This document shows positions 1-7,650 of a stretch of DNA of 64,000 nucleotides, one piece after another. Location of the stretch: contig BMTG01000023.1 of assembly GCA_014649555.1 (NCBI GenBank), forward strand, positions 1 to 64,000. Direction: 5' to 3'. This DNA comes from Streptomyces globisporus (lineage in GTDB: Bacteria; Actinomycetota; Actinomycetes; Streptomycetales; Streptomycetaceae). A program made the position numbers and the translations under genes. Under the pieces are notes generated by a model. The model worked only from the letters and a program-made list of their open reading frames with translations. It made no database searches and had not been told where the DNA came from. Position 1 is the first letter of the stretch. Every line of letters begins with the position of its first letter.

Positions 1-83
1 ATCTTCGCGATGCCCGACATTCCGGCGCCGCCGATGCCGATGAAGTGGGGCCGTTCCATGGCGGCGGGAATGCCGGGTGCCAT
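1..83 (-). CDS. murC: UDP-N-acetylmuramate--L-alanine ligase, N-terminal fragment
   Basis: Only the first 27 codons are present; the gene runs off the left edge. The minus-strand translation starts MAPGIPAAMERPHF and continues into the glycine-rich IGIGGAGMSGIAK, the N-terminal dinucleotide-fold loop typical of MurC. MurC adds the first L-alanine to UDP-MurNAc in the cytoplasm during peptidoglycan synthesis. The start is the ATG at 83; an in-frame ATG (the second Met) lies eight codons later. It lies 72 bp downstream of, and in the same direction as, the universal-stress-like gene. The identification rests on this short signature and on the expected Streptomyces gene order, so it is good but not complete. 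Confidence 0.85.
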   Translation of the reverse strand, partial: MAPGIPAAMERPHFIGIGGAGMSGIAK

Positions 84-155
84 CTGTACTCCTGCGGTCG
101 TGGTTCGGGTTCCGATGAGGCGGCCGAGGGCCAACCCGGACCGCGCGGCTTCAGC

Positions 156-626
156 CTATTCGCTGTGCGCGAAGAGCTTGAGCACCGGGACGCCCACCTT
201 GTGGCGGGCCCGGGAGGCCCAGTCGCGGTGGAAGAACTCCTCCACGTAGTGCGGGGCCGTCAGGACGATGACCTCGTCCGCGCCCGCCTCCTCGACGACG
301 GCCGTCAGTTTGTCCAGAGGGTGATCCTCGACCACCTGTCCGACGGCTTCGGAGCCCGCCTGGCGCAGGGCCCGTAGGGAGTACTCCAGGCCGATCTCGG
401 CGGGTTCACGGGCCTCGCTGCCCTCCGGCTCCTCCCCTTCGCGCACCGCTTCCTTCAGCTCTCCCATCGCCACGTCGTCGATCGCGCGCAGCAGAACATC
501 GGCCTGGTCACCGCGCGGCTGCAACAGAACGACGAACGAGATCCGCTCCTCGCCGTGGAGCGTGGTGACGAAGTCCACGTCCTCGGGAGTGAGCGGCTTC
601 TCGATCATCAAAACGCTTGTGAACAC
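156..626 (-). CDS. UspA-like small conserved protein (about 156 aa)
   Basis: The protein starts VFTSVLMIEKPLTPEDVDF and ends GVPVLKLFAHSE. The GTG at 626 is chosen because GGAAGGG lies eight bases upstream; a longer reading to 716 would add an Arg-rich, unlikely N terminus, and an ATG at 608 is the other candidate. The order of elements (N-terminal VxxxLMIEKP strand, 'SFVVLLQP' strand, central acidic loop around residues 65-80, C-terminal 'ADEVIVLTAPHYVEEFFHRDW') resembles universal-stress or nucleotide-binding folds. It is too short for a TIM barrel, so an indole-glycerol-phosphate synthase function is not supported. It precedes murC and may be co-transcribed with it. Function unknown. Confidence 0.75.
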   Translation of the reverse strand: MFTSVLMIEKPLTPEDVDFVTTLHGEERISFVVLLQPRGDQADVLLRAIDDVAMGELKEAVREGEEPEGSEAREPAEIGLEYSLRALRQAGSEAVGQVVEDHPLDKLTAVVEEAGADEVIVLTAPHYVEEFFHRDWASRARHKVGVPVLKLFAHSE

Positions 627-770
627 GACAGGCGCCCTTCCGCTTCTTCGTCTCGTCGACCGCCGGCTCGACCGTCGACGGTCGTTTGCTGAAACCATCC
701 TTCCCCGCGCTTCCACGGGGTTGCAGGGGTAAGTGTGCCCAGCCGCAGCTAAGCGGAACGGTAAATTCCG

Positions 771-1559
771 CTAACTGTCCGTCCGACGGTACCGAGAGAA
801 GAGGAAACCGGCCTCTTCCAGCAGCGATGCCAGGAAAAAACGTTCCGGCACGGCAACCCCGGGACCCCCGGCGATGCGCTGAGCGTCACCCGCAGTGAGC
901 ATCGGGGAGAGCGTCAGGCACAGCTCGTCCAGCGCGCCGGCCGCCACGAACTGGCCGAGCAGCCGGGGCCCGCCCTCGGTGAGCTGGCGGCGCAGCCCCC
1001 GGACGGCCAGTTCCCGGACGACCCGCTCGGGGTCCACCCGGGTCCCGTCGCCCGCGATCACCACCACGGCGCCTGCCTTCCGGGCCGCCTCGATCCGGTC
1101 GGCGGGGGCCCCGGCGCCGGTCACCACGAGGGTGGGGACGAGCGGCTCGGTGAACAGCGGCAGCGAGAAGTCCAGGTCCAGGGAGCCGGTCACCACCGCG
1201 ACGGCGGGCGCGGGGCCCTGCCCGGCGGCCGCCCGGCGCTCCGCGAACGCCTCCCGGGCGCGGGCCGGACGGTATCCCTCCTGCCGTACGGTCTCGGCCC
1301 CGGCGATCACCACGTCGGCCAGGCCCCGCAGGGTGCCGAAGATCCGCATGTCGGCGGCGCAGGAGATGGGCTGCGAGCGGCCGTCGTGCTGGGCGGCCCC
1401 GTCGAGGGTGGAGACCATGTTGGCGCGCAGCCAGGAAGTCCCGTCGGGGAGGCCGGAGGGGTAGGCGTACGCCTCCGCCAGCTCGTCGAGACTCCACTCG
1501 CGGTCGGGGGCGGCGGCGCCCGTCGTTGTCAGGTCCGTCACAGGGAACAGGCTTCGCAT
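771..1559 (-). CDS. RibD C-terminal-domain pyrimidine reductase family protein
   Basis: A 262-aa protein starting MRSLFPVTDLTTTGAAAPDR. A RibD-C / dihydrofolate-reductase-like domain covers most of it: 'LRANMVSTLDGAAQ' near residue 45, 'GTLRGLADVVIAGAETVRQEGY' near 75-95, and the C-terminal 'LTEGGPRLLGQFVAAGALDELCLTLSP'. These are the substrate and NADPH-binding motifs of the family that reduces the ribosylamino group in riboflavin synthesis. There is no RibD deaminase domain and no riboflavin genes nearby, so it is probably a stand-alone NADPH reductase of unknown substrate. The ATG at 1559 is divergent from zapE with only 37 bp between the start codons. Confidence 0.85.
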   Translation of the reverse strand: MRSLFPVTDLTTTGAAAPDREWSLDELAEAYAYPSGLPDGTSWLRANMVSTLDGAAQHDGRSQPISCAADMRIFGTLRGLADVVIAGAETVRQEGYRPARAREAFAERRAAAGQGPAPAVAVVTGSLDLDFSLPLFTEPLVPTLVVTGAGAPADRIEAARKAGAVVVIAGDGTRVDPERVVRELAVRGLRRQLTEGGPRLLGQFVAAGALDELCLTLSPMLTAGDAQRIAGGPGVAVPERFFLASLLEEAGFLFSRYRRTDS

Positions 1560-1596
1560 GGGTTGCAGTCTGGCACGGGCCTTAGGGTGGACAGTT

Positions 1597-2691
1597 GTGT
1601 CGTCATCCACCGCGTTTCCGGGGCAGAGCCCCCTTGCCGAAACGGCCCCGCTGTCCCTGCGCGCCCGCGAGCCGCACGTCCCCGCCGACCGTCTGGTCGC
1701 CGAGATGGTGCCGCCGCCGCGCTTCGATTCGGTGCGCTTCGACACGTACGTACCCGACCCGAACCAGCCCAGCCAGAGCGAGGCGGTCACGGTCCTGGAG
1801 GGGTTCGCCGCCGGGCTCGGCGGGGCGCACGCGACGGGTTCCGGCCGCCGCAAGTGGTTCGGGAGCAAGAAGCCGGCCGCGCCGGCCGGGCCGCGCGGGG
1901 TGTATCTCGACGGCGGCTACGGCGTCGGCAAGACCCACCTGCTGGCCTCCCTCTGGCACGCCACGCCCGCCGAGCCGTCGCTGAAGGCGTTCGGGACGTT
2001 CGTGGAACTGACAAACCTTGTGGGCGCGCTGGGGTTCCAGCAGACCGTGCGGACGCTCAGCGGTCACCGGCTCCTGTGCATCGACGAGTTCGAGCTGGAC
2101 GACCCGGGCGACACCGTGCTGGTGTCCTCGCTGCTCAGCCGGCTCGTGGAGTCGGGGGTGGCGCTGGCCGCGACCTCGAACACGCTGCCGGGCAAGCTCG
2201 GCGAGGGCCGGTTCGCCGCGGCCGACTTCCTGCGCGAGATCCAGGGCCTGTCCGCGCACTTCCGCCCGCTGCGCATCGACGGCGAGGACTACCGGCATCG
2301 CGGTCTGCCCGAGGCCCCGCCGCCGTACAGCGACGAGCAGGTGACCCGGGCCGCGTACGCCACGCCGGGCGCGTCGCTGGACGACTTCCCGGGGCTGCTG
2401 GACCACCTGGCGAAGGTGCACCCGAGCCGGTACGGCGCGCTCACCGACGAGCTGGGCGCGGTCTGCCTGACCGGGGTGACGCCGGTGCCCGACCAGTCGA
2501 CGGCGCTGCGCCTGGTGGTGCTGGCCGACCGGCTGTACGACCGGGAGGTTCCGGTGCTCGCTTCCGGGCTGCCGTTCGACCAGCTGTTCAGCGACGAGAT
2601 GCTGAACGGCGGGTACCGGAAGAAGTACTTCCGGGCGATCTCCCGGCTGACGGCGCTGGCGCGTGACGCGAAGGGGCTGGTGGCGCAGTAG
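1597..2691 (+). CDS. zapE: Cell division protein ZapE / AFG1-family ATPase
   Basis: A 364-aa AFG1-like P-loop ATPase. Walker A is 'GGYGVGKTHLL' near residue 110, Walker B is 'LLCIDEFELDD' near residue 160, followed by the sensor-1-like 'VALAATSNTLPG' and 'FLREIQGL', all diagnostic of ZapE/AFG1. In E. coli ZapE associates with the FtsZ ring and is needed for division under stress; mitochondrial AFG1 handles damaged membrane proteins. The start is GTG 1597 (MSSSTAFPGQ...), with AGGGTGG six bases upstream. The gene is divergent from the RibD-C reductase and shares a very short promoter region with it. Confidence 0.92.
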   Translation: MSSSTAFPGQSPLAETAPLSLRAREPHVPADRLVAEMVPPPRFDSVRFDTYVPDPNQPSQSEAVTVLEGFAAGLGGAHATGSGRRKWFGSKKPAAPAGPRGVYLDGGYGVGKTHLLASLWHATPAEPSLKAFGTFVELTNLVGALGFQQTVRTLSGHRLLCIDEFELDDPGDTVLVSSLLSRLVESGVALAATSNTLPGKLGEGRFAAADFLREIQGLSAHFRPLRIDGEDYRHRGLPEAPPPYSDEQVTRAAYATPGASLDDFPGLLDHLAKVHPSRYGALTDELGAVCLTGVTPVPDQSTALRLVVLADRLYDREVPVLASGLPFDQLFSDEMLNGGYRKKYFRAISRLTALARDAKGLVAQ

Positions 2692-2775
2692 GTTCGGGGG
2701 CGTAACGCAACGGGACACCGCGAGGTGCCCCGTGTTGTCCCGTACAACCGCGCACACCGTTCGAAGGGATCCAGC

Positions 2776-3201
2776 ATGGCTACCACGCGTCAGGCGCACA
2801 CGGTCTGGGAAGGCAACCTGATCGAGGGCAAGGGGGTCGTCACCTTCGACTCCTCCGGCATCGGTGAGTACGACGTCTCCTGGCCGTCCCGCTCCGAGGC
2901 GGCGAACGGCAAGACCAGCCCGGAGGAGCTGATCGCCGCCGCGCACTCCAGCTGCTTCTCGATGGCGCTCTCGCACGGTCTTGCCGGGGCCGGTACCCCG
3001 CCCACCAAGCTCGAGACGAAGGCGGACGTCACCTTCCAGCCCGGCACCGGCATCACCGGAATCCACCTCAGCGTCGTGGGTGAGGTCCCCGGTCTCGACG
3101 AGGCGGCCTTCGTGAAGGCGGCCGAGGACGCCAAGGCGAACTGCCCGGTCAGCCAGGCGCTGACGGGCACGACGATCACGCTGTCGGCTTCGCTGGCCTG
3201 A
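2776..3201 (+). CDS. OsmC family peroxiredoxin
   Basis: A 141-aa OsmC/Ohr-fold protein starting MATTRQAHTVWEGNLIEGKG. The family's two redox cysteines are visible: one in 'AAAHSSCFSMALSH' on the long central helix near residue 58, the other in 'AKANCPVSQAL' near residue 124. OsmC proteins reduce organic hydroperoxides in the cytoplasm with these thiols. The ATG at 2776 is preceded by GAAGGGATC. The gene stands 84 bp after zapE on the same strand. 'WEGNLIEGKGVVTFDSSG' points to the OsmC rather than the Ohr branch. Confidence 0.92.
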   Translation: MATTRQAHTVWEGNLIEGKGVVTFDSSGIGEYDVSWPSRSEAANGKTSPEELIAAAHSSCFSMALSHGLAGAGTPPTKLETKADVTFQPGTGITGIHLSVVGEVPGLDEAAFVKAAEDAKANCPVSQALTGTTITLSASLA

Positions 3202-3385
3202 CCGGTCGGCCTCGCCGGACCGGCCCGTCGGCCGACGCCGGCCTGACCGCCCACGGGCGGCCCTTCCTCTCTGGGCCGTCCCAGCAGCAACACGGGGCGC
3301 GGGGGCGCGCATGGTTCCCCCGCGCCTCTGTGCGTGCTACACACGTGCGGGTCACTTCACCTGTCCGCCAACAGGGAGTCACCTC

Positions 3386-4759
3386 ATGTCAACCGCACCC
3401 CGCTCCACCGCAACCCGACGCCAGGTCCTGGCAGGCAGCGGCGCAGCCGCAGCGATCGCCTTCACGGGAGCCTTCTCCGAACTCTTCGCGGGCACGGCAG
3501 CCGCGCGCGGCCACGACGGCTACGGCCCCCTCGTCCCCGATCCGGACGGTCTGCTCGACCTGCCGAAAGGATTCCGCTACCGGGTGCTGTCCCGGGAGGG
3601 CGAGCCGCTGCGCTCCGGCGAGGGCCCGGTGCCGAGCAACCACGACGGCATGGCGGCCCTGCGGGGCCGCAACGGGCGGATCCACCTGGTCCGCAATCAC
3701 GAGAACCGGCACACGGCCGAGATCGGCGTGCCGACGATTGAGGGGCTGACCTACGACCCGGCGGCCAAGGGCGGCTGTACGTCGCTGGAGCTGGACGGCC
3801 GCAACAAGGTGCTCGGCGAGCGGGTCGCCATCGCGGGTACCGCGGTCAACTGCGCGGGCGGGCCCACCCCCTGGCGCACCTGGCTGACCTGCGAGGAGAA
3901 CGAGGACAAGGCCGGGACCAACGGGTACACCAAGGACCACGGCTTCATCTTCGAGGTGGACGGCGCCGATCCGCGCCGCACCGGGGCCGTCCCGCTGACC
4001 GCGATGGGCCGTTTCCAGCACGAGGCGATCGCCGTCGACCCGAAGTCGGGGATCGTATACGAGACGGAGGACGCGTTCGACAAGCCGTTCGGGCTCTTCT
4101 ACCGCTTCCTCCCCGAGAAGCCGCTCGGCGGCACCGGTTCGCTCCGGGCGGGCGGTGAGCTGGAGGCGATGCGGGTCCCGGGCGTGCCCGACCTGTCGGT
4201 CGTCCAGGAGACGGGGACCAGCTTCGACCGGATCGAGTGGGTCCCCGTACCGGATCCGCTGGCGAAGGAGACGGCGATCCGCTTCCAGGACTTCGGGCCG
4301 AAGGGGATCACGCACGCGCAGAAACTGGAGGGCTGCTACTGGGGCGGCTCGTCGGTCTACTTCGTCTCCAGCTTCGCCCACCGCGACGAGGGCTCGGCAG
4401 CCGACCACTACGGCCAGGTGTGGCGCTACGAGCCGAAGAAGCGACGGCTGACCCTGGTGGTGATCTTCGGCCCGGACACCGACATCCAGCTGCCCGGCGA
4501 GTCCCCCGACAACATCTGCCTGGCGGCCGACGGCGGGCTGATGGTCTGCGAGGACGGCGGCGGCGCGCAGCATGTGCTCGGGGTGACCCGGCGCGGCGAG
4601 GTGTACGCGATGGCACGCGGGCGGCAGAACATCGGGACGCCCGAGGAGCCGGAGTGGGGCGAGTTCGCGGGGGTCACGTTCTCGCCGGACGGCTCGACGA
4701 TGTACGTGAACTGCTACACGCCGGGGACGACGTTCGCGGTGACGGGGCCGTGGTGCTGA
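3386..4759 (+). CDS. Tat-exported PhoX-family (DUF839) phosphatase
   Basis: A 457-aa exported protein. It begins MSTAPRSTATRRQVLAGSG with twin arginines at residues 11-12, then a hydrophobic Ala/Gly stretch and a probable cleavage after TAAARG, so it is a Tat substrate. The rest matches the DUF839/PhoX beta-propeller: 'PSNHDGMAAL', 'LVRNHEN', 'CGGP..WRTWLTCEENED', 'FEVDG', 'GRFQHEAIAVDPKSGIVYETED', 'SPDNICLAADGGLMVCEDGGG' and 'FAGVTFSPDGSTMYVNCYTPG'. PhoX enzymes are secreted Ca/Fe-dependent alkaline phosphatases releasing phosphate from organic esters. A PHO box could not be convincingly located. The ATG at 3386 follows AGGGAGTCACCTC. Confidence 0.88.
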   Translation: MSTAPRSTATRRQVLAGSGAAAAIAFTGAFSELFAGTAAARGHDGYGPLVPDPDGLLDLPKGFRYRVLSREGEPLRSGEGPVPSNHDGMAALRGRNGRIHLVRNHENRHTAEIGVPTIEGLTYDPAAKGGCTSLELDGRNKVLGERVAIAGTAVNCAGGPTPWRTWLTCEENEDKAGTNGYTKDHGFIFEVDGADPRRTGAVPLTAMGRFQHEAIAVDPKSGIVYETEDAFDKPFGLFYRFLPEKPLGGTGSLRAGGELEAMRVPGVPDLSVVQETGTSFDRIEWVPVPDPLAKETAIRFQDFGPKGITHAQKLEGCYWGGSSVYFVSSFAHRDEGSAADHYGQVWRYEPKKRRLTLVVIFGPDTDIQLPGESPDNICLAADGGLMVCEDGGGAQHVLGVTRRGEVYAMARGRQNIGTPEEPEWGEFAGVTFSPDGSTMYVNCYTPGTTFAVTGPWC

Positions 4760-4802
4760 GGTAGCCACTTCCCGGCGCCCGCCTTCGGAGTGCCACCGAC
4801 CG

Positions 4803-4825
4803 ATATTGCCATATTGTCGGATATT
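4803..4825 (+). promoter_or_regulatory. AT-rich triple ATATT cluster upstream of the deacetylase
   Basis: Three copies of ATATT occur at 4803, 4811 and 4821, only about 10-30 bp before the GTG of the deacetylase gene. Such AT-rich sequence is rare in this genome, so it probably contains the promoter and perhaps a regulator site. No consensus hexamers can be assigned with confidence. Confidence 0.3.
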
Positions 4826-4833
4826 TTCCGTGA

Positions 4834-5742
4834 GTGATCACTGCTGCACGGAAGACGCGGAAGACCCGGAAGGCACGGAAGGCACGGCAGACGACGGTTC
4901 TGGCGGTCGCGGGGGTGCTGACCGGCACCGCCCTGACCGGGTGCGGGGGCGAGGCCCCCGCACCCGCTCCCCCACCCCCGCCCGCTTCGGTCTCTCCCGC
5001 CCCGAAGAAGCCGCCGACGATGGCCCCCGGCCCGGCGGGCCGCACCCCGGTCTTCGAACGGAGAGTGGCGGGCGGGCGCAGGGACGCGGGCGGCGGGTCG
5101 GCGGAGAAGGTCGTGGCGCTCACGTTCGACGCCGACATGACGGCCGATCAGGGCCCCCGGGCCGCCTCGGGTGAGCGGTTCGACAATCCGGAGCTGGTCG
5201 CGCTGCTGCGCCGGCTGAAGGTGCCCTCCACGGTCTTCATGACCGGCCGCTGGGCCGAGGAGTACCCGGCCCAGGCGAGGGCCATCGGTACCGACCCCCT
5301 CTTCGAGGTCGCCAACCACTCCTACAGCCACCACGCGTTCAGCTCCCCCTGCTACGGGCTGCCGGTGGTCGGCAAGAACGCGATGACCCGCGACGTCGAA
5401 CGCGCCTTCACCGCGTTCCGGAAGGCGGGTGTGCGGAACGTGGTGCCGTACTTCCGCTTCCCCGGCGGCTGTTACGACGACACGGCCCTGCGCGCCCTGG
5501 CCCCGGCGAACGTGACGGCCGTCCAGTGGGACGTGATCAGCGGCGACGCCTTCGCCACGGACGCGGGCGCGGTGGCCGAGCAGGTGCTGGACGGGGTCCG
5601 GCCGGGCTCGCTCGTGGTGATGCACTGCACCCGCAGCGCGGCCCCGGCCACCGAGGCGGCGGTACGCCGGATCGTGCCGGAGCTGCGCGAGCGCGGGTAC
5701 CGCTTCGTGAAGGTGTCGGAGCTGATGGAGGACGGCGGCTGA
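4834..5742 (+). CDS. Polysaccharide deacetylase (NodB-type) lipoprotein
   Basis: A 302-aa lipoprotein. A very basic N terminus (residues 5-19 rich in Arg/Lys) precedes a hydrophobic segment and the lipobox LTGC with the acylated Cys at 37, then a Pro/Ala linker. The NodB homology domain spans about 90-290: 'VALTFDADM' (catalytic Asp pair), 'VANHSYSHHAF' (metal-binding His pair), 'YFRFPGGCYDD' and 'VVMHCTRS'. Such enzymes remove N-acetyl groups from chitin oligomers or peptidoglycan outside the membrane. The GTG at 4834 is used. It is transcribed alone, with the AT-rich tract 4803-4825 just upstream. Confidence 0.9.
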   Translation: MITAARKTRKTRKARKARQTTVLAVAGVLTGTALTGCGGEAPAPAPPPPPASVSPAPKKPPTMAPGPAGRTPVFERRVAGGRRDAGGGSAEKVVALTFDADMTADQGPRAASGERFDNPELVALLRRLKVPSTVFMTGRWAEEYPAQARAIGTDPLFEVANHSYSHHAFSSPCYGLPVVGKNAMTRDVERAFTAFRKAGVRNVVPYFRFPGGCYDDTALRALAPANVTAVQWDVISGDAFATDAGAVAEQVLDGVRPGSLVVMHCTRSAAPATEAAVRRIVPELRERGYRFVKVSELMEDGG

Positions 5743-5760
5743 GCCGGGGCGGGTCGTCAG

Positions 5761-5979
5761 TCAGCCGGAGCAGGCCGTGCGCCCCGCCTCCTGCCAGGCG
5801 CAGACCGGGCAGAGCGTGGCCCCCTTCGTCGACTCCGGGTACTCGGTCGGCTCGCGGCACAGCACGCACTCGGCGTACGGAGGGCCTCCAGCGGCTCCGT
5901 ACGGCGGGGCGGTCGTGCTCGGCTCCGGGGAGTCGCAGTACGTGCCCTCGCCGTGCGGGTCGTCCGTTTCCCGGCTCAA
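5761..5979 (-). CDS. Small zinc-ribbon-like protein coupled to AIM24
   Basis: A 72-aa protein with two CxxC pairs: 'ECVLCREP' near residue 35 and 'TLCPVCAW' near residue 55, a likely zinc ribbon. The N-terminal half is Ser/Thr/Pro/Gly rich and disordered-looking. The start is inferred as TTG at 5979, overlapping the AIM24 stop codon as TTGA, a 4-bp overlap that suggests translational coupling. The reading frame then runs to a TGA at 5761-5763. Function is unknown. Being a partner or metal chaperone of the AIM24 protein is only an inference from the coupling. Confidence 0.65.
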   Translation of the reverse strand: MSRETDDPHGEGTYCDSPEPSTTAPPYGAAGGPPYAECVLCREPTEYPESTKGATLCPVCAWQEAGRTACSG

Positions 5980-6650
5980 TTGGCGGTCTTCTCGGGCCTG
6001 GCCTCGCTCGGGCGGACGATGACGAAGCCCTCGCCCTGGAGCATCAGCTGGACGGCCTCGCCGGAGCCGCCGCGGACCATCGAGCCGACGCTCTGGGAGC
6101 GGTTCAGGCTGGTCGTGAGCTGCTGGCTCCAGCCGACGACCCCGTCCGTGTCCACGTACACCGGCTGGGCGGCCGTCACGGGGATCACGATCGGGGTGCC
6201 CTCGCACATCAGGCCGAGCTTGCCGTATCCCGTGAAAACGCTGTTGAAGAGGCCGCCGCCGACCATTCCGGCGCCCTTCACCGTCTTGATCTCGTAGGAG
6301 AGGGTGGGGTCGAAGCAGAGGACGTTGCGGCCGTTGATGGTGATCGAGTCGCCCTGGTCCAGCTCCACGATGAAACAGTTCGCCGCCTCGTGCGCGAACC
6401 ATGCCTCGCCCTGGCCGCGGACGGCCATCAGCGCGAGGCCCTCGCCGGTGACGGCGCGCTTGAGCATGCCGCCGATACCCTGGCCCTTGCGCTCGAACTG
6501 GAGGTTGCCGCGGAAGGCGATCATCGAGCCCTGCCGGGCGTGCATCTCCCCGTTGACGGCGTACTTGATGGATTTCGCGTTCTGCAGGGTCATCCCCGGG
6601 GCGGTGGCCGGCTGGGCCATGTGCTCGCTGGAAAAGAGATCGCTCTTCAT
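5976..6650 (-). CDS. AIM24 family protein
   Basis: A 224-aa protein starting MKSDLFSSEHMAQPATAPG, with GAGGA nine bases before the ATG at 6650. It shows the repetitive beta-sheet pattern of AIM24/TIGR00266-like proteins: 'KYAVNGEMHARQGSMIAFRGNLQF', 'GLALMAVRGQGEAWFAHEAANCFIVELDQGDS', 'GGGLFNSVFTGYGKLGLMCEGTP'. The mitochondrial founder of the family shapes inner-membrane organisation; the bacterial function is not known. The C-terminal third 'VQLMLQGEGFVIVRPSEAR' is typical of actinobacterial members. It is the first gene of a two-gene unit with the zinc-ribbon protein and lies divergent from the PTH2 gene. Confidence 0.88.
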   Translation of the reverse strand: MKSDLFSSEHMAQPATAPGMTLQNAKSIKYAVNGEMHARQGSMIAFRGNLQFERKGQGIGGMLKRAVTGEGLALMAVRGQGEAWFAHEAANCFIVELDQGDSITINGRNVLCFDPTLSYEIKTVKGAGMVGGGLFNSVFTGYGKLGLMCEGTPIVIPVTAAQPVYVDTDGVVGWSQQLTTSLNRSQSVGSMVRGGSGEAVQLMLQGEGFVIVRPSEARPEKTAN

Positions 6651-6721
6651 GCGGAGCATCCTCACCCGGACCCGGTCGTTCCGCCAAGCAGGTGACCTCG
6701 TCCGCCTGGCAGACTGGGACG

Positions 6722-7450
6722 GTGACCAGCCATGACACCCCCTCCCCCGCCTCCGGGAGCCCGTTCCGCAGCGGCCCGACCGACCGCGATCAGGCGCCGC
6801 AGTTCGTGCTGCCTCTGGTGCTGCACCTGGAGAAGACGGACCCGCCCGCCCGCACCGACGCGCTGCGGGCCGCCGCCCGGGCGGTGCTGACGATCCTCTC
6901 CGACGAGCGTTCCCACGGCGACGGCGCGTGGGCGGCGGCGATGCGGGACTGGCAGGACGCCCGGATCCGCAAGGTCGTGCGCCGGGCGCGCGGTGCGGAG
7001 TGGCGCAAGGCGGCGGCGCTCGACGGCATCACGGTGACGGGCGAGGACGGCGCGGAGGTACGGGTGTTCCCGCCGATCCCGCTGGACGGCTGGCCCAAGG
7101 AGCTGGCCAAGCTCCAGGTGTCGGGCACCGACCTGGACGACCCCGAGCCGCCCGCCGCCCCCGATCTGTCGGGCCCGGTGCTGTGGCTGAACCCCGATGT
7201 CGACATGTCGGCGGGCAAGACGATGGCCCAGGCCGGGCACGGCGCGCAGCTCGCCTGGTGGGAGCTGTCCGACACCGAGCGCAAGGCCTGGCGCGAGGCC
7301 GGGTTCCCGCTCTCCGTGGCCACCCCCGGGCCGGAGCGCTGGCGGGAGCTGACGGCGAGCGGGCTGCCGGTGGTGCGCGACGCGGGGTTCACCGAGATCG
7401 CCCCCGGCTCCTGCACGGTGATCGCCGACCACCCGGCGCTGCGCCGCTGA
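6722..7450 (+). CDS. PTH2-family peptidyl-tRNA hydrolase-like protein
   Basis: A 242-aa protein starting VTSHDTPSPASGSPF (GTG 6722). The N-terminal half, about residues 20-145, is an actinobacterial extension rich in Arg and Ala. The C-terminal 100 residues carry the PTH2 signature 'NPDVDMSAGKTMAQAGHGAQLAWW', followed by 'PLSVATPGPERWRELTASGLPVVRDAGFTEIAPGSCTVIADHP'. PTH2 enzymes cleave peptidyl-tRNA released from stalled ribosomes. The key lysine of the GK motif is present. The gene starts 71 bp from the divergent AIM24 start. The N-terminal extension means a different or additional substrate cannot be excluded. Confidence 0.85.
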   Translation: MTSHDTPSPASGSPFRSGPTDRDQAPQFVLPLVLHLEKTDPPARTDALRAAARAVLTILSDERSHGDGAWAAAMRDWQDARIRKVVRRARGAEWRKAAALDGITVTGEDGAEVRVFPPIPLDGWPKELAKLQVSGTDLDDPEPPAAPDLSGPVLWLNPDVDMSAGKTMAQAGHGAQLAWWELSDTERKAWREAGFPLSVATPGPERWRELTASGLPVVRDAGFTEIAPGSCTVIADHPALRR

Positions 7451-7541
7451 ACGGGACGGCGACCACAGCGGGTCCCCCGTCGCGGAGCCGCGACCACATC
7501 GCCCGCGCGCTGAACGTTTCTCGTTCCTCTTACGTACCTCC

Positions 7542-7624
7542 CGGTACTGCCCTGTCGGCAGTACCGCCAAGTAGCCTGCGCAGCCAGTCGATTGGCGGTT
7601 GATCGACGCCTGTTCGATCGACGC
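7542..7624 (+). promoter_or_regulatory. Structured leader with hairpins and a 9-bp direct repeat
   Basis: Between the PTH2 gene and the DUF4142 gene a 10-bp inverted repeat pairs 7542-7551 with 7557-7566 (CGGTACTGCC, five-base loop). A second, overlapping inverted repeat pairs CCGCCAA (7564-7570) with TTGGCGG (7592-7598). Then GATCGACGC occurs twice, at 7601 and 7616. The first hairpin could terminate the upstream gene; the repeats could bind a regulator of the downstream gene. Confidence 0.4.
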
Positions 7625-7650
7625 TGTCACGCCTCGGCCCGGGAGACACC

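Noticed and set aside
156-626. Indole-3-glycerol-phosphate synthase
   Set aside because: At about 156 residues the protein is far too short for the barrel and lacks the catalytic Lys/Glu motifs; a stress-like fold fits better.
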